A stretch of 64,000 nucleotides of DNA from Treponema sp. GTDB taxonomy: Bacteria > Spirochaetota > Spirochaetia > Treponematales > Breznakiellaceae. Shown in pieces: positions 36,340 to 45,309 of the stretch; position 1 is the first letter of the stretch, and each line of letters begins with the position of its first letter. Location of the stretch: assembly GCA_009787695.1 (NCBI GenBank), contig WQSW01000009.1, positions 1 through 64,000 of the forward strand. The letters run 5' to 3'. Below the pieces are notes generated by a model. The model was not told where the DNA came from. It was given only the letters and a program-made list of their open reading frames with translations, and did not search any database. Both the position numbers and the translations under genes were made by a program.

Positions 36340-37506
36340 TTAAAGAAATTTTAATATTTGCGATATCGCATCAAGTAAAAGATCAATTTCTTCATCAGAG
36401 GTTAAACTGCCTTGCGATATGCGAATTCCTTCTATCCTTAAGTTTTCTTCAACACCCATTGCGGTAAGTACAGGGCGTTCAGGAGAGGAAGAAGAGCAGG
36501 CAGAACCTGTAGAAACTGCGATGCCAAGATCATCGAGTGCGCGCGCCATTACTTCTCCTGGAATTCCGTGAAATGCAGCTTGTAAAATGTAAGGGGAGAA
36601 TCTTTCATCGTCCGGTTTGCGATCCGCAGGGATTAGTGTACAGCGTTCCATTGCATAAAGAGAAGATATTAGTTTTTCCCATCTTTTTTTAGCAGAGTTG
36701 AGTGTGTCAGAAAAAAGTTTTTTTCTGTTATCTGTCATCATTCCAAGCTCAGAGAAGCAATTAGAAAGAGCGGCAGCTCCTTGTGTGTTTTCTGTGCCGC
36801 CTCTAATGCCGTTCTCCTGTCCTCCGCCTGAATAAAATACTTCTATGGGTTTGCGTAAATATAAAAGCCCGATCCCTCTAGGTCCTCCGATTTTATGAGC
36901 GCTTACCGAAGCGGAATCAATTTCCCAATTTTTCAGATCGATCGGTATTTTTCCTATTGCTTGCACTAAATCACAATGAAAATGTATTGGCGCTTTGTTA
37001 TCGGTAGTTTGACGAAGAGTATCTCTTATCATTTGCATGTCTGTTATAGTTCCGGTTTCATTGTTAACCGCCATGATCGATACAAAGCGTGTATCAGGAA
37101 ATTTCTGAAGCGCTTTTTTTAAAGTGTTCTCTGTCACCCTTCCGGAAGAATCGACTGCAATTGAACCTGTCGGCTTACCCAATTTATCAAGGGTTTCCAT
37201 CGCGCTTCTTATTGATGCGTGTTCAGCCATAGAACAAAGAATCCGCCCTTGTCCTTTTCGCATAAGATTGGAAAAAAGAGCGATGCTGTTTGATTCTGTC
37301 CCCCCTGATGTAAAAAACAAAGTTTCTGCAGGCACTTCCAGCGCCTGAGAGCAGATGCGTCTTGCCTCATCAATTGCCTGCTTTGCCGCCTTCCCTTCGC
37401 TGTGCTGAGACGATGGATTGCCGAACAAAGCTGAATTTGCCTGTTCAAAATAAGGGGAGGAAGCCGCCCAATCAAAATATATTCGTTTTTCTTTAGAATC
37501 TGACAT
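36340..37506 (-). CDS. Cysteine desulfurase (NifS/IscS-like)
   Basis: YFDWAASSPYFEQANSALFGNPSSQHSEGKAAKQAIDEAR, FTSGGTESNSIAL, SVSAHKIGGPRGIGLLYL, STGSACSSSSPERP. Confidence 0.92.
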   Translation of the reverse strand: MSDSKEKRIYFDWAASSPYFEQANSALFGNPSSQHSEGKAAKQAIDEARRICSQALEVPAETLFFTSGGTESNSIALFSNLMRKGQGRILCSMAEHASIRSAMETLDKLGKPTGSIAVDSSGRVTENTLKKALQKFPDTRFVSIMAVNNETGTITDMQMIRDTLRQTTDNKAPIHFHCDLVQAIGKIPIDLKNWEIDSASVSAHKIGGPRGIGLLYLRKPIEVFYSGGGQENGIRGGTENTQGAAALSNCFSELGMMTDNRKKLFSDTLNSAKKRWEKLISSLYAMERCTLIPADRKPDDERFSPYILQAAFHGIPGEVMARALDDLGIAVSTGSACSSSSPERPVLTAMGVEENLRIEGIRISQGSLTSDEEIDLLLDAISQILKFL

Positions 37507-37571
37507 ATTGATATTGATTTACCACTTTAAAAATATATAAAATATCGGTATTATTCAATGGGAGTTAAATA

Positions 37572-40076
37572 ATGTTAGTACTTAAATTTGGAGGCTCATC
37601 TGTCGGAAGCAGGCAGGGAATTGAGCGGATTATCGGTATTTTAAAGGACAAAGAACATTCACAAGGAGAGAAGTGTATTGCAGAAGCTGTAGTAGTTTCG
37701 GCATTAACAGGGGTGACGGACACCTTGATTGATTTGGCTAAGAGAACTTCAGCCGGCGAAAAATATTCAGAACAGGTTGATGTGTTAAGCGCAAGTCACA
37801 AAGAATATGCGTCAATGTTTTTAAAAGGCGATGATAAAAAGAAAGCAGTTAAAGAAATTGATAAAACAATTTCCTTGATGCTGCAAGTTCTAGATGGAAT
37901 TTCCCTATTAGGTGAAATTTCAAAACGCAGTTTGGATTTAGTGATGAGTTTCGGCGAAAGGCTTTCTGCAAACCTTATTAGTAATATTCTTTGCGCTAAT
38001 AAAATAGAAGCGGACTATATTGATGCACGAGACCTTATTATAACAGACTCAAATTTCGGAAAAGCGCAAATTTTAAAAAAAGAAACCGATGATAATATTA
38101 AAAAATATTTTAAAAGTGCAAAAAAAGCGGTTCATGTAATTACAGGTTCCATCGGCTCTACTATTGACGGTCATACAACCACATTCGGGCGGGAAGGCTC
38201 TGATCTAACCGCTGCTGTTTTTGCTTCATCATTAGGTGCAAAAAAACTTGAAATTTATGTTGATGTTGACGGTATATTAACGGCAAATCCCAATCAGGTT
38301 AAAAACGCCTTGTGCATTGAAGAAATTTCGTATAACGAAGCGATGGAAATATCTCACTTTGGAACTAGGGTATTATTTCCGCCCTCAGTAAAACCTGCTC
38401 TTGAAAAAAATATTCCTATTTTTATACGAAATACTTTTAACCCTGATTGCAAAGGGACAAAGATAACTGAAAATGCCGCGCAGGGGAAATATCCAATACG
38501 GGGAATTAGTTCAATAAGCGAGGTCTCCCTTGTAAGGATTCAAGGATCAGGAATGGTAGGCGTTGCAGGATTTTCGGCACGTTTATTCGGCGCTCTTGCA
38601 AAAAAAGGAATCAGCGTTATGCTGATTACACAAAGTTCAAGCGAATATTCAATTTGTTTTGCCCTTCTACCTGAAGATGTGAAAGGAGCGCAGGATATAT
38701 TAAACGAAGAGTTTTCGTCAGAAATTAAAAACGGAACTATTGATAAACCGATCATAGAAAATAAACTTTCAATAATTGCGGTTGTAGGCTCTGCAATGAA
38801 AAGCACTTCGGGAATTTCAGGAAAGTTTTTTCATGCCTTAGGAAGAAACGGAATTAATATAGTCGCCATCGCTCAAGGGTCTTCTGAGACTAATATTTCG
38901 GCAGTTATTTCATCGCAAGATGAATCAAAAGCGTTAAACGCAATTCACGATGTATTTTTCTATACTCATCAAAAATCTGTAAATCTCTTTCTTGTAGGCA
39001 CAGGTCTTATAGGCGGGACTTTACTGGATCAGATTGCAGAAGCAAAAGAGAAATTAGCGGCTAACATGATAAATATTAAATTAATAGGGGCTGCAAATTA
39101 CGATAAGATGATTTTTTCATCTGAAGGGCTTGATCCGAAAAAAACAAGAAAATTATTAACGCAAAAAGGAAAAGCAGAAGGGACTGAGCCCATCAAATTA
39201 AATTCGGCAGGGATGCCAGATCCAAGTGTTTTTATCGAAAAAATGATAGCGTACAACCTTCCCAACTCATGTTTTTGCGATTGCACGGCAAGCGAAGAAA
39301 CATCTGCTCTTTATGAAAAAATACTTCATAGCGCAATACCTATTGTTACGCCGAATAAAAAAGCAAATTCAGGATCATTTGATTATTATAAAAAACTTAT
39401 AACCTATTCAAAACAAAGAGGTATTCCGTATTTGTATGAATGTACGGTAGGGGCTGGTTTGCCTGTTATCTCTACGTTACGCGATTTATTTTTATCAGGA
39501 GATAAAATAAAAAGGATAGAGGCGGTATTATCAGGTACATTAAGTTTTATTTTTAATAATTTTGACGGATCAATGCCTTTCTCCGCCTTAGTACGTGAGG
39601 CGAAAGCAAAAGGATACACAGAACCAGATCCGAGAGATGATCTTAACGTAATGGATGCCGCCCGCAAAGTATTGATTCTTGCAAGAGAGTGCGGTCTTTC
39701 TATGGAATATAAAAATGTTACGATAGAGCCAATCCTTCCCGAAGCTTGTTTCAAAGCAAAAGATATTGAAGCCTTTTTTAAAGAATTGGAAAAGAGCGAC
39801 AGCGGCTATGAAAAACGCCGCGTAGCAGCAGAAAAAGATGGCAAAAAGTTACGCTACATTGCAGTAATCGAAGAAGGCAAGGCAAAATTATCGCTGCGCT
39901 CAGAGAATGAAGGAAGTCCCTTCCGCTCCCTTGTAGACAGCGACAACATAGTAGTAATAACAACAGAACGTTATTCAAAACTCCCGATGGTGATTAAAGG
40001 ACCGGGAGCGGGAGCGCAGGTAACAGCGGGCGGAGTTTTAGCGGACATAATACGTCTTGCAAAAACTTTAGTATAA
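37572..40076 (+). CDS. thrA: Bifunctional aspartokinase / homoserine dehydrogenase
   Basis: MLVLKFGGSSVGS, TTFGREGSDLTAAVFASSLGAKKLEIYVDVDGILTANP, two ACT regions, then LVGTGLIGGTLLDQI and FIFNNFDG...ARKVLILARECG. Confidence 0.94.
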   Translation: MLVLKFGGSSVGSRQGIERIIGILKDKEHSQGEKCIAEAVVVSALTGVTDTLIDLAKRTSAGEKYSEQVDVLSASHKEYASMFLKGDDKKKAVKEIDKTISLMLQVLDGISLLGEISKRSLDLVMSFGERLSANLISNILCANKIEADYIDARDLIITDSNFGKAQILKKETDDNIKKYFKSAKKAVHVITGSIGSTIDGHTTTFGREGSDLTAAVFASSLGAKKLEIYVDVDGILTANPNQVKNALCIEEISYNEAMEISHFGTRVLFPPSVKPALEKNIPIFIRNTFNPDCKGTKITENAAQGKYPIRGISSISEVSLVRIQGSGMVGVAGFSARLFGALAKKGISVMLITQSSSEYSICFALLPEDVKGAQDILNEEFSSEIKNGTIDKPIIENKLSIIAVVGSAMKSTSGISGKFFHALGRNGINIVAIAQGSSETNISAVISSQDESKALNAIHDVFFYTHQKSVNLFLVGTGLIGGTLLDQIAEAKEKLAANMINIKLIGAANYDKMIFSSEGLDPKKTRKLLTQKGKAEGTEPIKLNSAGMPDPSVFIEKMIAYNLPNSCFCDCTASEETSALYEKILHSAIPIVTPNKKANSGSFDYYKKLITYSKQRGIPYLYECTVGAGLPVISTLRDLFLSGDKIKRIEAVLSGTLSFIFNNFDGSMPFSALVREAKAKGYTEPDPRDDLNVMDAARKVLILARECGLSMEYKNVTIEPILPEACFKAKDIEAFFKELEKSDSGYEKRRVAAEKDGKKLRYIAVIEEGKAKLSLRSENEGSPFRSLVDSDNIVVITTERYSKLPMVIKGPGAGAQVTAGGVLADIIRLAKTLV

Positions 40077-40088
40077 CAAGGAGTTGAT

Positions 40089-41303
40089 ATGCCTATTGCA
40101 TCAAATATTAAAAATGCGCTTGCTTCTTCTTCGATGATTCGCAAAATGTTTGAAGAAGGTTTGCAATTAAAAAAACAATACGGTTATGATAAAGTTTTTG
40201 ATTTTTCTCTTGGAAATCCTGATGTTGAACCGCCTGCGGCTTTTCACTCGCTTTTTTTAAAACTCGCTCAAGATGATGAAAAAGGCTCTCACGGCTATAT
40301 GCCAAATGCAGGCTATCCCTTTGCAAGAGAGGCAATAGCGCAAAAAGTTTGCAAGGAGCAGAATGTAAAAATAGACGGCTCATCCATAGTTATGGCTTCA
40401 GGAGCGGCGGGAGGTCTAAATGCTGTTTTTAAAACTATCTGCAATCCTGAAGATGAAGTAATAGTTACGCGCCCTTATTTTATGGAATACAAGCACTATA
40501 CAGCAAATCATGGAGCGAAACTTATTGAAGCAGACGCTCTAGATAATTTTGATTTAGATATTTGTGCAATTAAAAGTGCGTTAAACGAAAAAACCGCCGC
40601 TGTAATAATAAATTCACCTAACAATCCGACAGGAAAAATATATTCTAAAGAAATTCTCGCTCAGTTAGCACAGACTCTTAGCGAACACGGAAAAAAAACA
40701 GGAAGATTTCCCTACCTAATTTCTGATGAGCCGTACCGCGAGATTGCCTACTCAAAAGAAGTGCCGCCTGTTTTAAGTATTTACAGCGAATCGATTGTTG
40801 TCAGCTCTTATTCAAAGAGCCTGTCCCTCCCCGGAGAGCGTATCGGATTTATTGCGGTTAACCCTGCAATTAATGACAAAGACGATATTGTTAACGGTTT
40901 AATCTACGCAACAAGAATACTGGGTTTTGTTAACGCACCCGCTCTCATGCAAAGGATAGTGAGCGCCCTTACAGAAGAGAAAGTTGATGTTTCAATTTAT
41001 GCAAAAAGGCGGGATGCTTTTATAAAAGTGCTTGATAATGCAGGAATCGAATACGCATCCCCAGAAGGGGCTTTTTATCTTTTTTGCAAAGTACCGGAAA
41101 GTAAAAAGCAAAATGCATCAAGCAACGATGTTTCCTGCGCAGATGACAAGGCGTTTATTGAACATTTAAAAAAATATTTAATTTTAGGAGTGCCTGGTTC
41201 CGGCTTTGGAAAAGCGGGGTGGGTTCGCTTTGCATATTGTGCGGATGAAAAAATAATTACCTCTTCTGGATCAGCTTTTAAAAAAGCAGTACAGGAGTGG
41301 TAG
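40089..41303 (+). CDS. PLP-dependent aminotransferase, class I/II
   Basis: FDFSLGNPDVEPP, NSPNNPTGKIYSKE, SDEPYREI, SYSKSLSLPGERIGFIAV. Confidence 0.92.
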   Translation: MPIASNIKNALASSSMIRKMFEEGLQLKKQYGYDKVFDFSLGNPDVEPPAAFHSLFLKLAQDDEKGSHGYMPNAGYPFAREAIAQKVCKEQNVKIDGSSIVMASGAAGGLNAVFKTICNPEDEVIVTRPYFMEYKHYTANHGAKLIEADALDNFDLDICAIKSALNEKTAAVIINSPNNPTGKIYSKEILAQLAQTLSEHGKKTGRFPYLISDEPYREIAYSKEVPPVLSIYSESIVVSSYSKSLSLPGERIGFIAVNPAINDKDDIVNGLIYATRILGFVNAPALMQRIVSALTEEKVDVSIYAKRRDAFIKVLDNAGIEYASPEGAFYLFCKVPESKKQNASSNDVSCADDKAFIEHLKKYLILGVPGSGFGKAGWVRFAYCADEKIITSSGSAFKKAVQEW

Positions 41304-41313
41304 AGGAGGTTTT

Positions 41314-41664
41314 ATGTTTATAGTTGACGAAAAAGAAAAACAATACCGTTTCGGCGATCATGGTCCAAAATATTTGATGCAGGGACCGCGCATGAATTTT
41401 GCGCTTGTGCAGTTTATGCCCGGACAGGATTTTCAAGCTCATTATCATGAAGTGATGGAAGAAAATTTTTTCATTCTTGAAGGAAATGTAACTATTGTAG
41501 TTGAAGGAAAGGCACATAATTTATCTGCCGGGCAGTTAATTCACATAGAACCTAAGGAAGTGCATTATGTGATTAATAGATCATCCTCTGTTGTGCGTAT
41601 GGTTGCAAGTTTAGCGCCGTATAAGGATGGGGATAAGGTAGAAGTTGAAAATCCTGAATTGTAG
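41314..41664 (+). CDS. Cupin-domain protein
   Basis: FQAHYHEVMEENFFILEGNVTIVVEGKAHNLSAGQLIHIEPKEVHYV. Confidence 0.88.
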   Translation: MFIVDEKEKQYRFGDHGPKYLMQGPRMNFALVQFMPGQDFQAHYHEVMEENFFILEGNVTIVVEGKAHNLSAGQLIHIEPKEVHYVINRSSSVVRMVASLAPYKDGDKVEVENPEL

Positions 41665-41676
41665 AACTTAAGTGGT

Positions 41677-41925
41677 TTACTTTGTTTGCGCTTCCAACAG
41701 AGCTTTTAATCTGGCAATTTCTGCATCTTTTTCTGTGATTACACCTTGTAATTTTTCTTGTTCTTCTTTTCTTGCCTCTTCTCTTGCATTGCTTAAAGCC
41801 TGTGCTTCATCATGGCGGGCTTTTTCCCATAAGCGTTCCCTTTCACGGAGTTCTGATTCAGCTGTAATATTATCTGCGCTTATGTCATTCGGTATTTTAT
41901 TAAGTTCGAAAAAATGAAAGCTCAT
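41677..41925 (-). pseudogene. C-terminal remnant of an Rpn/PDDEXK-family nuclease/putative transposase
   Basis: MSFHFFELNKIPN is like the segment near the end of PD-(D/E)XK Rpn proteins, followed by their charged coiled-coil tail. The catalytic N-terminal domain is absent upstream. Confidence 0.5.
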
Positions 41926-41979
41926 CTTGTCATAAGAAATTAACCAGAAAAGGATTCTCGCAGAGACACTGTATTAAAC

Positions 41980-42894
41980 TTAATGTTTTTTAAAATTTTT
42001 CAATATTTCATCTGCTGCAATCAGTGAATTAAGAGAACTTATTTCTCTCATTGCTTCATTATCACCCAGAGCTGCAGCTTTTTCAAACCATTCTTTTGCT
42101 ATGATATAATTTTTTGGAACTTCATCACCCAAAAAATACATACGTGCAAGCTTGTTTATTGAATCAAGATCACCTTTTTCCGCTTCTATGCGAATTTTTT
42201 CTATTTCTTCAGGGGATCGTTTTTTAACTACAGGCGTTGAATTACTTGAAGGCTGAGACGAAACTGGCTTTTCTGACGCTGAACTGCCTGATTTTATCGG
42301 TTCAGTTGCTGCTTGCGGTTTTTTAACAACAGATGAAGTAGAAGCAGGTTTCTTTGCCGCAGTCTTTTTTGTTGCAGTTGAAGATGAAGCAGGTGTTTTT
42401 GTTTCATCTTCTTTTGATAATGTACTTTCTGCTTTTTTTATTTTCCAACCCAATGTATCAATAAACTCATAAATAATATTTTCTGCAATTTCGCTTACTA
42501 TAAAATTTTCTGTCATATTTCTTATTGCAATTTTTACAGCTCTTTCCTTGTCTTCCTGCGAGCCGTTTAAATTTTCTTTTAATACTTTTGACGCTCCGCT
42601 GTCATAAACTGTATAAACCAATTTTTTTATTTTATTATCTACAGAAGGGGCAAAGTCGGGAAAAATAGCGTTTAACTTTCCGAGCAGTTTATCTGCGCCG
42701 AATTGTTTTATAATTGCGGCTAACGCATCTTTGGAATTATCATAAGATGTCGGCTCTGCTTTTTTTTCCTGCGGATTTTCGCCGCAAAAAGGGCATTTTG
42801 TAACAGAAATTGACGCTTTTCCGCTCGGCTGCCATTCGCTTTCACAGTTTATACATTTCATGGCTTGATCCTCTTTTTTATATTTTACCTTCAC
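41980..42894 (-). CDS. Zinc-ribbon plus Sel1-repeat protein
   Basis: N-terminal MKCINCESEWQPSGKASISVTKCPFCGENP (from internal Met), Ala/Lys/Ser linker, C-terminal LDSINKLARMYFLGDEVPKNYIIAKEWFEKAAALGDNEAM. Confidence 0.75.
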   Translation of the reverse strand: MKVKYKKEDQAMKCINCESEWQPSGKASISVTKCPFCGENPQEKKAEPTSYDNSKDALAAIIKQFGADKLLGKLNAIFPDFAPSVDNKIKKLVYTVYDSGASKVLKENLNGSQEDKERAVKIAIRNMTENFIVSEIAENIIYEFIDTLGWKIKKAESTLSKEDETKTPASSSTATKKTAAKKPASTSSVVKKPQAATEPIKSGSSASEKPVSSQPSSNSTPVVKKRSPEEIEKIRIEAEKGDLDSINKLARMYFLGDEVPKNYIIAKEWFEKAAALGDNEAMREISSLNSLIAADEILKNFKKH

Positions 42895-43363
42895 TCTTTA
42901 GCGCATCTAACATATCTTGCGAAAAACTGTCTCCTTGAGCCGTTGCTTTACCGTACCAATATGCAGCTTTTGTATAATCCAACGGAACGCCGCCTCCTTT
43001 GGAATAACAAAAAGCAAGATCAACTTGCGCTTTAACATTTCCTTTTTCTGCCGCTTTCAAAAAATAGGAAGCGGCTTTTTCATAATCTGCTTTTATTATC
43101 TCACCTAGCATATAACAAGCGCCCAAATCATATTCTGCATCGGTGATTCCTTCATCTGCCGCTTTTTGAAGCCATTTAATGCGCGTCTTAATGTCTATCT
43201 TTGAAGCCCAATTCCAAAATGGGTGAGAGATTAGATAATACATAGCTCCTGCGTGATCCAGTTTGGCTAAATCTTCAAAAAGAGGTAATGCCTTATCATA
43301 TTTTTTTGCTTTAAAAAATGTTACAGCATCATTAAATTTTTTATCGATTTCTATTTGTTCCAT
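42878..43363 (-). CDS. Sel1-repeat protein
   Basis: DAEYDLGACYMLGEIIKADYEKAASYFLKAAEKGNVKAQVDLAFCYSKGGGVPLDYTKAAYWYGKATAQGD. Confidence 0.85.
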   Translation of the reverse strand: MEQIEIDKKFNDAVTFFKAKKYDKALPLFEDLAKLDHAGAMYYLISHPFWNWASKIDIKTRIKWLQKAADEGITDAEYDLGACYMLGEIIKADYEKAASYFLKAAEKGNVKAQVDLAFCYSKGGGVPLDYTKAAYWYGKATAQGDSFSQDMLDALKSEGKI

Positions 43364-43469
43364 GTTTTAAATTATAACACAGAGAATGATTTAATAATAT
43401 GGACTTTTGTTGCGGGTGTTTACTATCGAGACAAAACAGGAAAAGACATAATGCTGTAAAAAATAATTA

Positions 43470-44078
43470 TTAGTAAGTTTTATCCATCTCTTGAAATTTT
43501 TCCCGTACCTTCTGCAAGAAATCAAGCTCGCGTCTGATCGTTCTGCCGTAATTCAATGATCCGTTTTCTATCCTGAAAGCTTCGTCCCGCCAGAATTGAA
43601 CACGAGGTAAATCTATCCATCGCAAGCGTCTTTCGTTTGCTTTTTGTGCCCAGTTTACTGCCTCTTCCCAATAGTAAAGAGCGGTGCGGTAGCAGGTTTC
43701 AGCTGTTTCAAGGCTTTCAAGATTTTGATCCCTCCATGGGGCGTTGTAAAAGTAAGCGTTGCGTTTATTCCATTTGTTTCCAAGAAAAAGATATTGTTCA
43801 ATCATTTTTATGTAAATGTGCATCGTAAAAAGATAGCGGTATTTTTCCCATTGGATTTCATCTTCGATTAAAGCAAGCGCGTATAAGGGATTGCAAAAAT
43901 CGGCTTTTAGAGCCTGTTCAAGCCAGTAGATATTTTCCATTGTGTCATCGGGGTATTGGATATAGTGGACATGGAAAAGCCTGTAGTACTGCTCCTTGTA
44001 AGTAACAAAATATGAGTTTGCTGGGAAGCTTATGGACAAAAGTACGAGGATTAGCACAGTTTTTATTACTATTTTCAC
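43470..44078 (-). CDS. Exported hypothetical protein (202 aa)
   Basis: N-terminal hydrophobic signal-like segment. Trp/Tyr-rich helical body. Directly abuts tmk. Confidence 0.6.
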   Translation of the reverse strand: MKIVIKTVLILVLLSISFPANSYFVTYKEQYYRLFHVHYIQYPDDTMENIYWLEQALKADFCNPLYALALIEDEIQWEKYRYLFTMHIYIKMIEQYLFLGNKWNKRNAYFYNAPWRDQNLESLETAETCYRTALYYWEEAVNWAQKANERRLRWIDLPRVQFWRDEAFRIENGSLNYGRTIRRELDFLQKVREKFQEMDKTY

Positions 44079-44084
44079 GATTAG

Positions 44085-44762
44085 TTATTTATCGGCATTT
44101 AATTTAGTATTAATTATCGGCATTTGAGAGACTATGCTCCATACCTGATCTGCAACCTCAGCGGGCTTTTTTTCAGCATCGATTATTTCGACTCTTGCAC
44201 CTTTTGAGCGGTAAATTTCGATTAGGGAATGATATTTTTCGCGGACTTTAACCTGAAAATCGAGGTCTTCGAACATTTCATGAGAAGAACCGGCATTTTT
44301 ATAGCGCCGGTTCATCCTTTCAACGGCTATTTGCGGGCTTAAATCAAAAAAAAGGGTGATCTCTGGGGCAGGAAAACGCGAATTTAAAAAAACAGGCAGT
44401 TCATCGCCGCACTCAATGCCCTGATATACAAGTGATGATAGGACGTATCTGTCGCTTGCAACAAAAGCGCCTTTGTTTATCTGCGCTCTGATACCGTTCT
44501 CCCCGTTAAGATGCTCGTTTCTGTCAGAGGCAAAAAGCATGGCAAGCGTATCAGGCTTTACGGTGATTTCCTTTTTTAAGGCGGATCGGATTATTTTACC
44601 GATTTGCCCTCCTGTCGGCTCAAAAGTAGGGTAGAAAAAAGGTTCTTTTATTTTTTTAAAACGTTCTCCAAGCAGTGATAATTGGGTTGTAGTGCCGCTG
44701 CCGTCTCCGCCTTCAAATACTATAAAGTTTGATATTATTTCCATGCAGCATGATGTTAGCAT
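44085..44762 (-). CDS. tmk: Thymidylate kinase
   Basis: NFIVFEGGDGSGTTTQLSLLGERF, DRNEHL...FVASDRYVLSSLVYQGIE. A start at the internal Met (MEIISNF) is also possible. Confidence 0.9.
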   Translation of the reverse strand: MLTSCCMEIISNFIVFEGGDGSGTTTQLSLLGERFKKIKEPFFYPTFEPTGGQIGKIIRSALKKEITVKPDTLAMLFASDRNEHLNGENGIRAQINKGAFVASDRYVLSSLVYQGIECGDELPVFLNSRFPAPEITLFFDLSPQIAVERMNRRYKNAGSSHEMFEDLDFQVKVREKYHSLIEIYRSKGARVEIIDAEKKPAEVADQVWSIVSQMPIINTKLNADK

Positions 44763-44901
44763 AAAAAAAAACGGATGTCATCATCAAAAAAATTGAATTA
44801 AGGTATTATTGTTATATATTAATTATAGTTTTAATAATTAAACATAAAAAATTATATATTTTCTTCTTGATTTCCTGATAAATTTAACATAAAATATTTT
44901 T

Positions 44902-45270
44902 ATGATAAAAGAAGACCTGAAAATTACTGAGAATATTGCCGATGGAACGTGCCGTTTTTTCGCAAAAGGGCGCGTAGATTCCAATACGGCAGATGATCTG
45001 CTTGAAAATCTGGAAAATGCGCTTAACAACGGGCAGAAATCAATCATTCTTGATATGTCACAGGTTGAATATCTTAGCTCAATCGGAATAAGGGTAATAC
45101 TAAAAATATTTAAACAGGCAAGCGAGATCGGCGGCACTTTTAATGTTGAACGCCCTTCAGAAATAGTCAGAAATGTTTTGGGTATGGTTGCTTTAAAAGA
45201 AATGCTTGTAGCACAGACAGGGTCAGCACAAACAGAGTTTGCTCAAACAGAATTTATAAATTCAAATTGA
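44902..45270 (+). CDS. STAS-domain anti-sigma factor antagonist
   Basis: GRVDSNTADDLLENLENALNNGQKSIILDMSQVEYLSSIGIRVILKIFKQA. Confidence 0.88.
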   Translation: MIKEDLKITENIADGTCRFFAKGRVDSNTADDLLENLENALNNGQKSIILDMSQVEYLSSIGIRVILKIFKQASEIGGTFNVERPSEIVRNVLGMVALKEMLVAQTGSAQTEFAQTEFINSN

Positions 45271-45309
45271 TTTAACTGTAATCCTTCGGATTGGCAGACG
45301 CAGGGGTTC

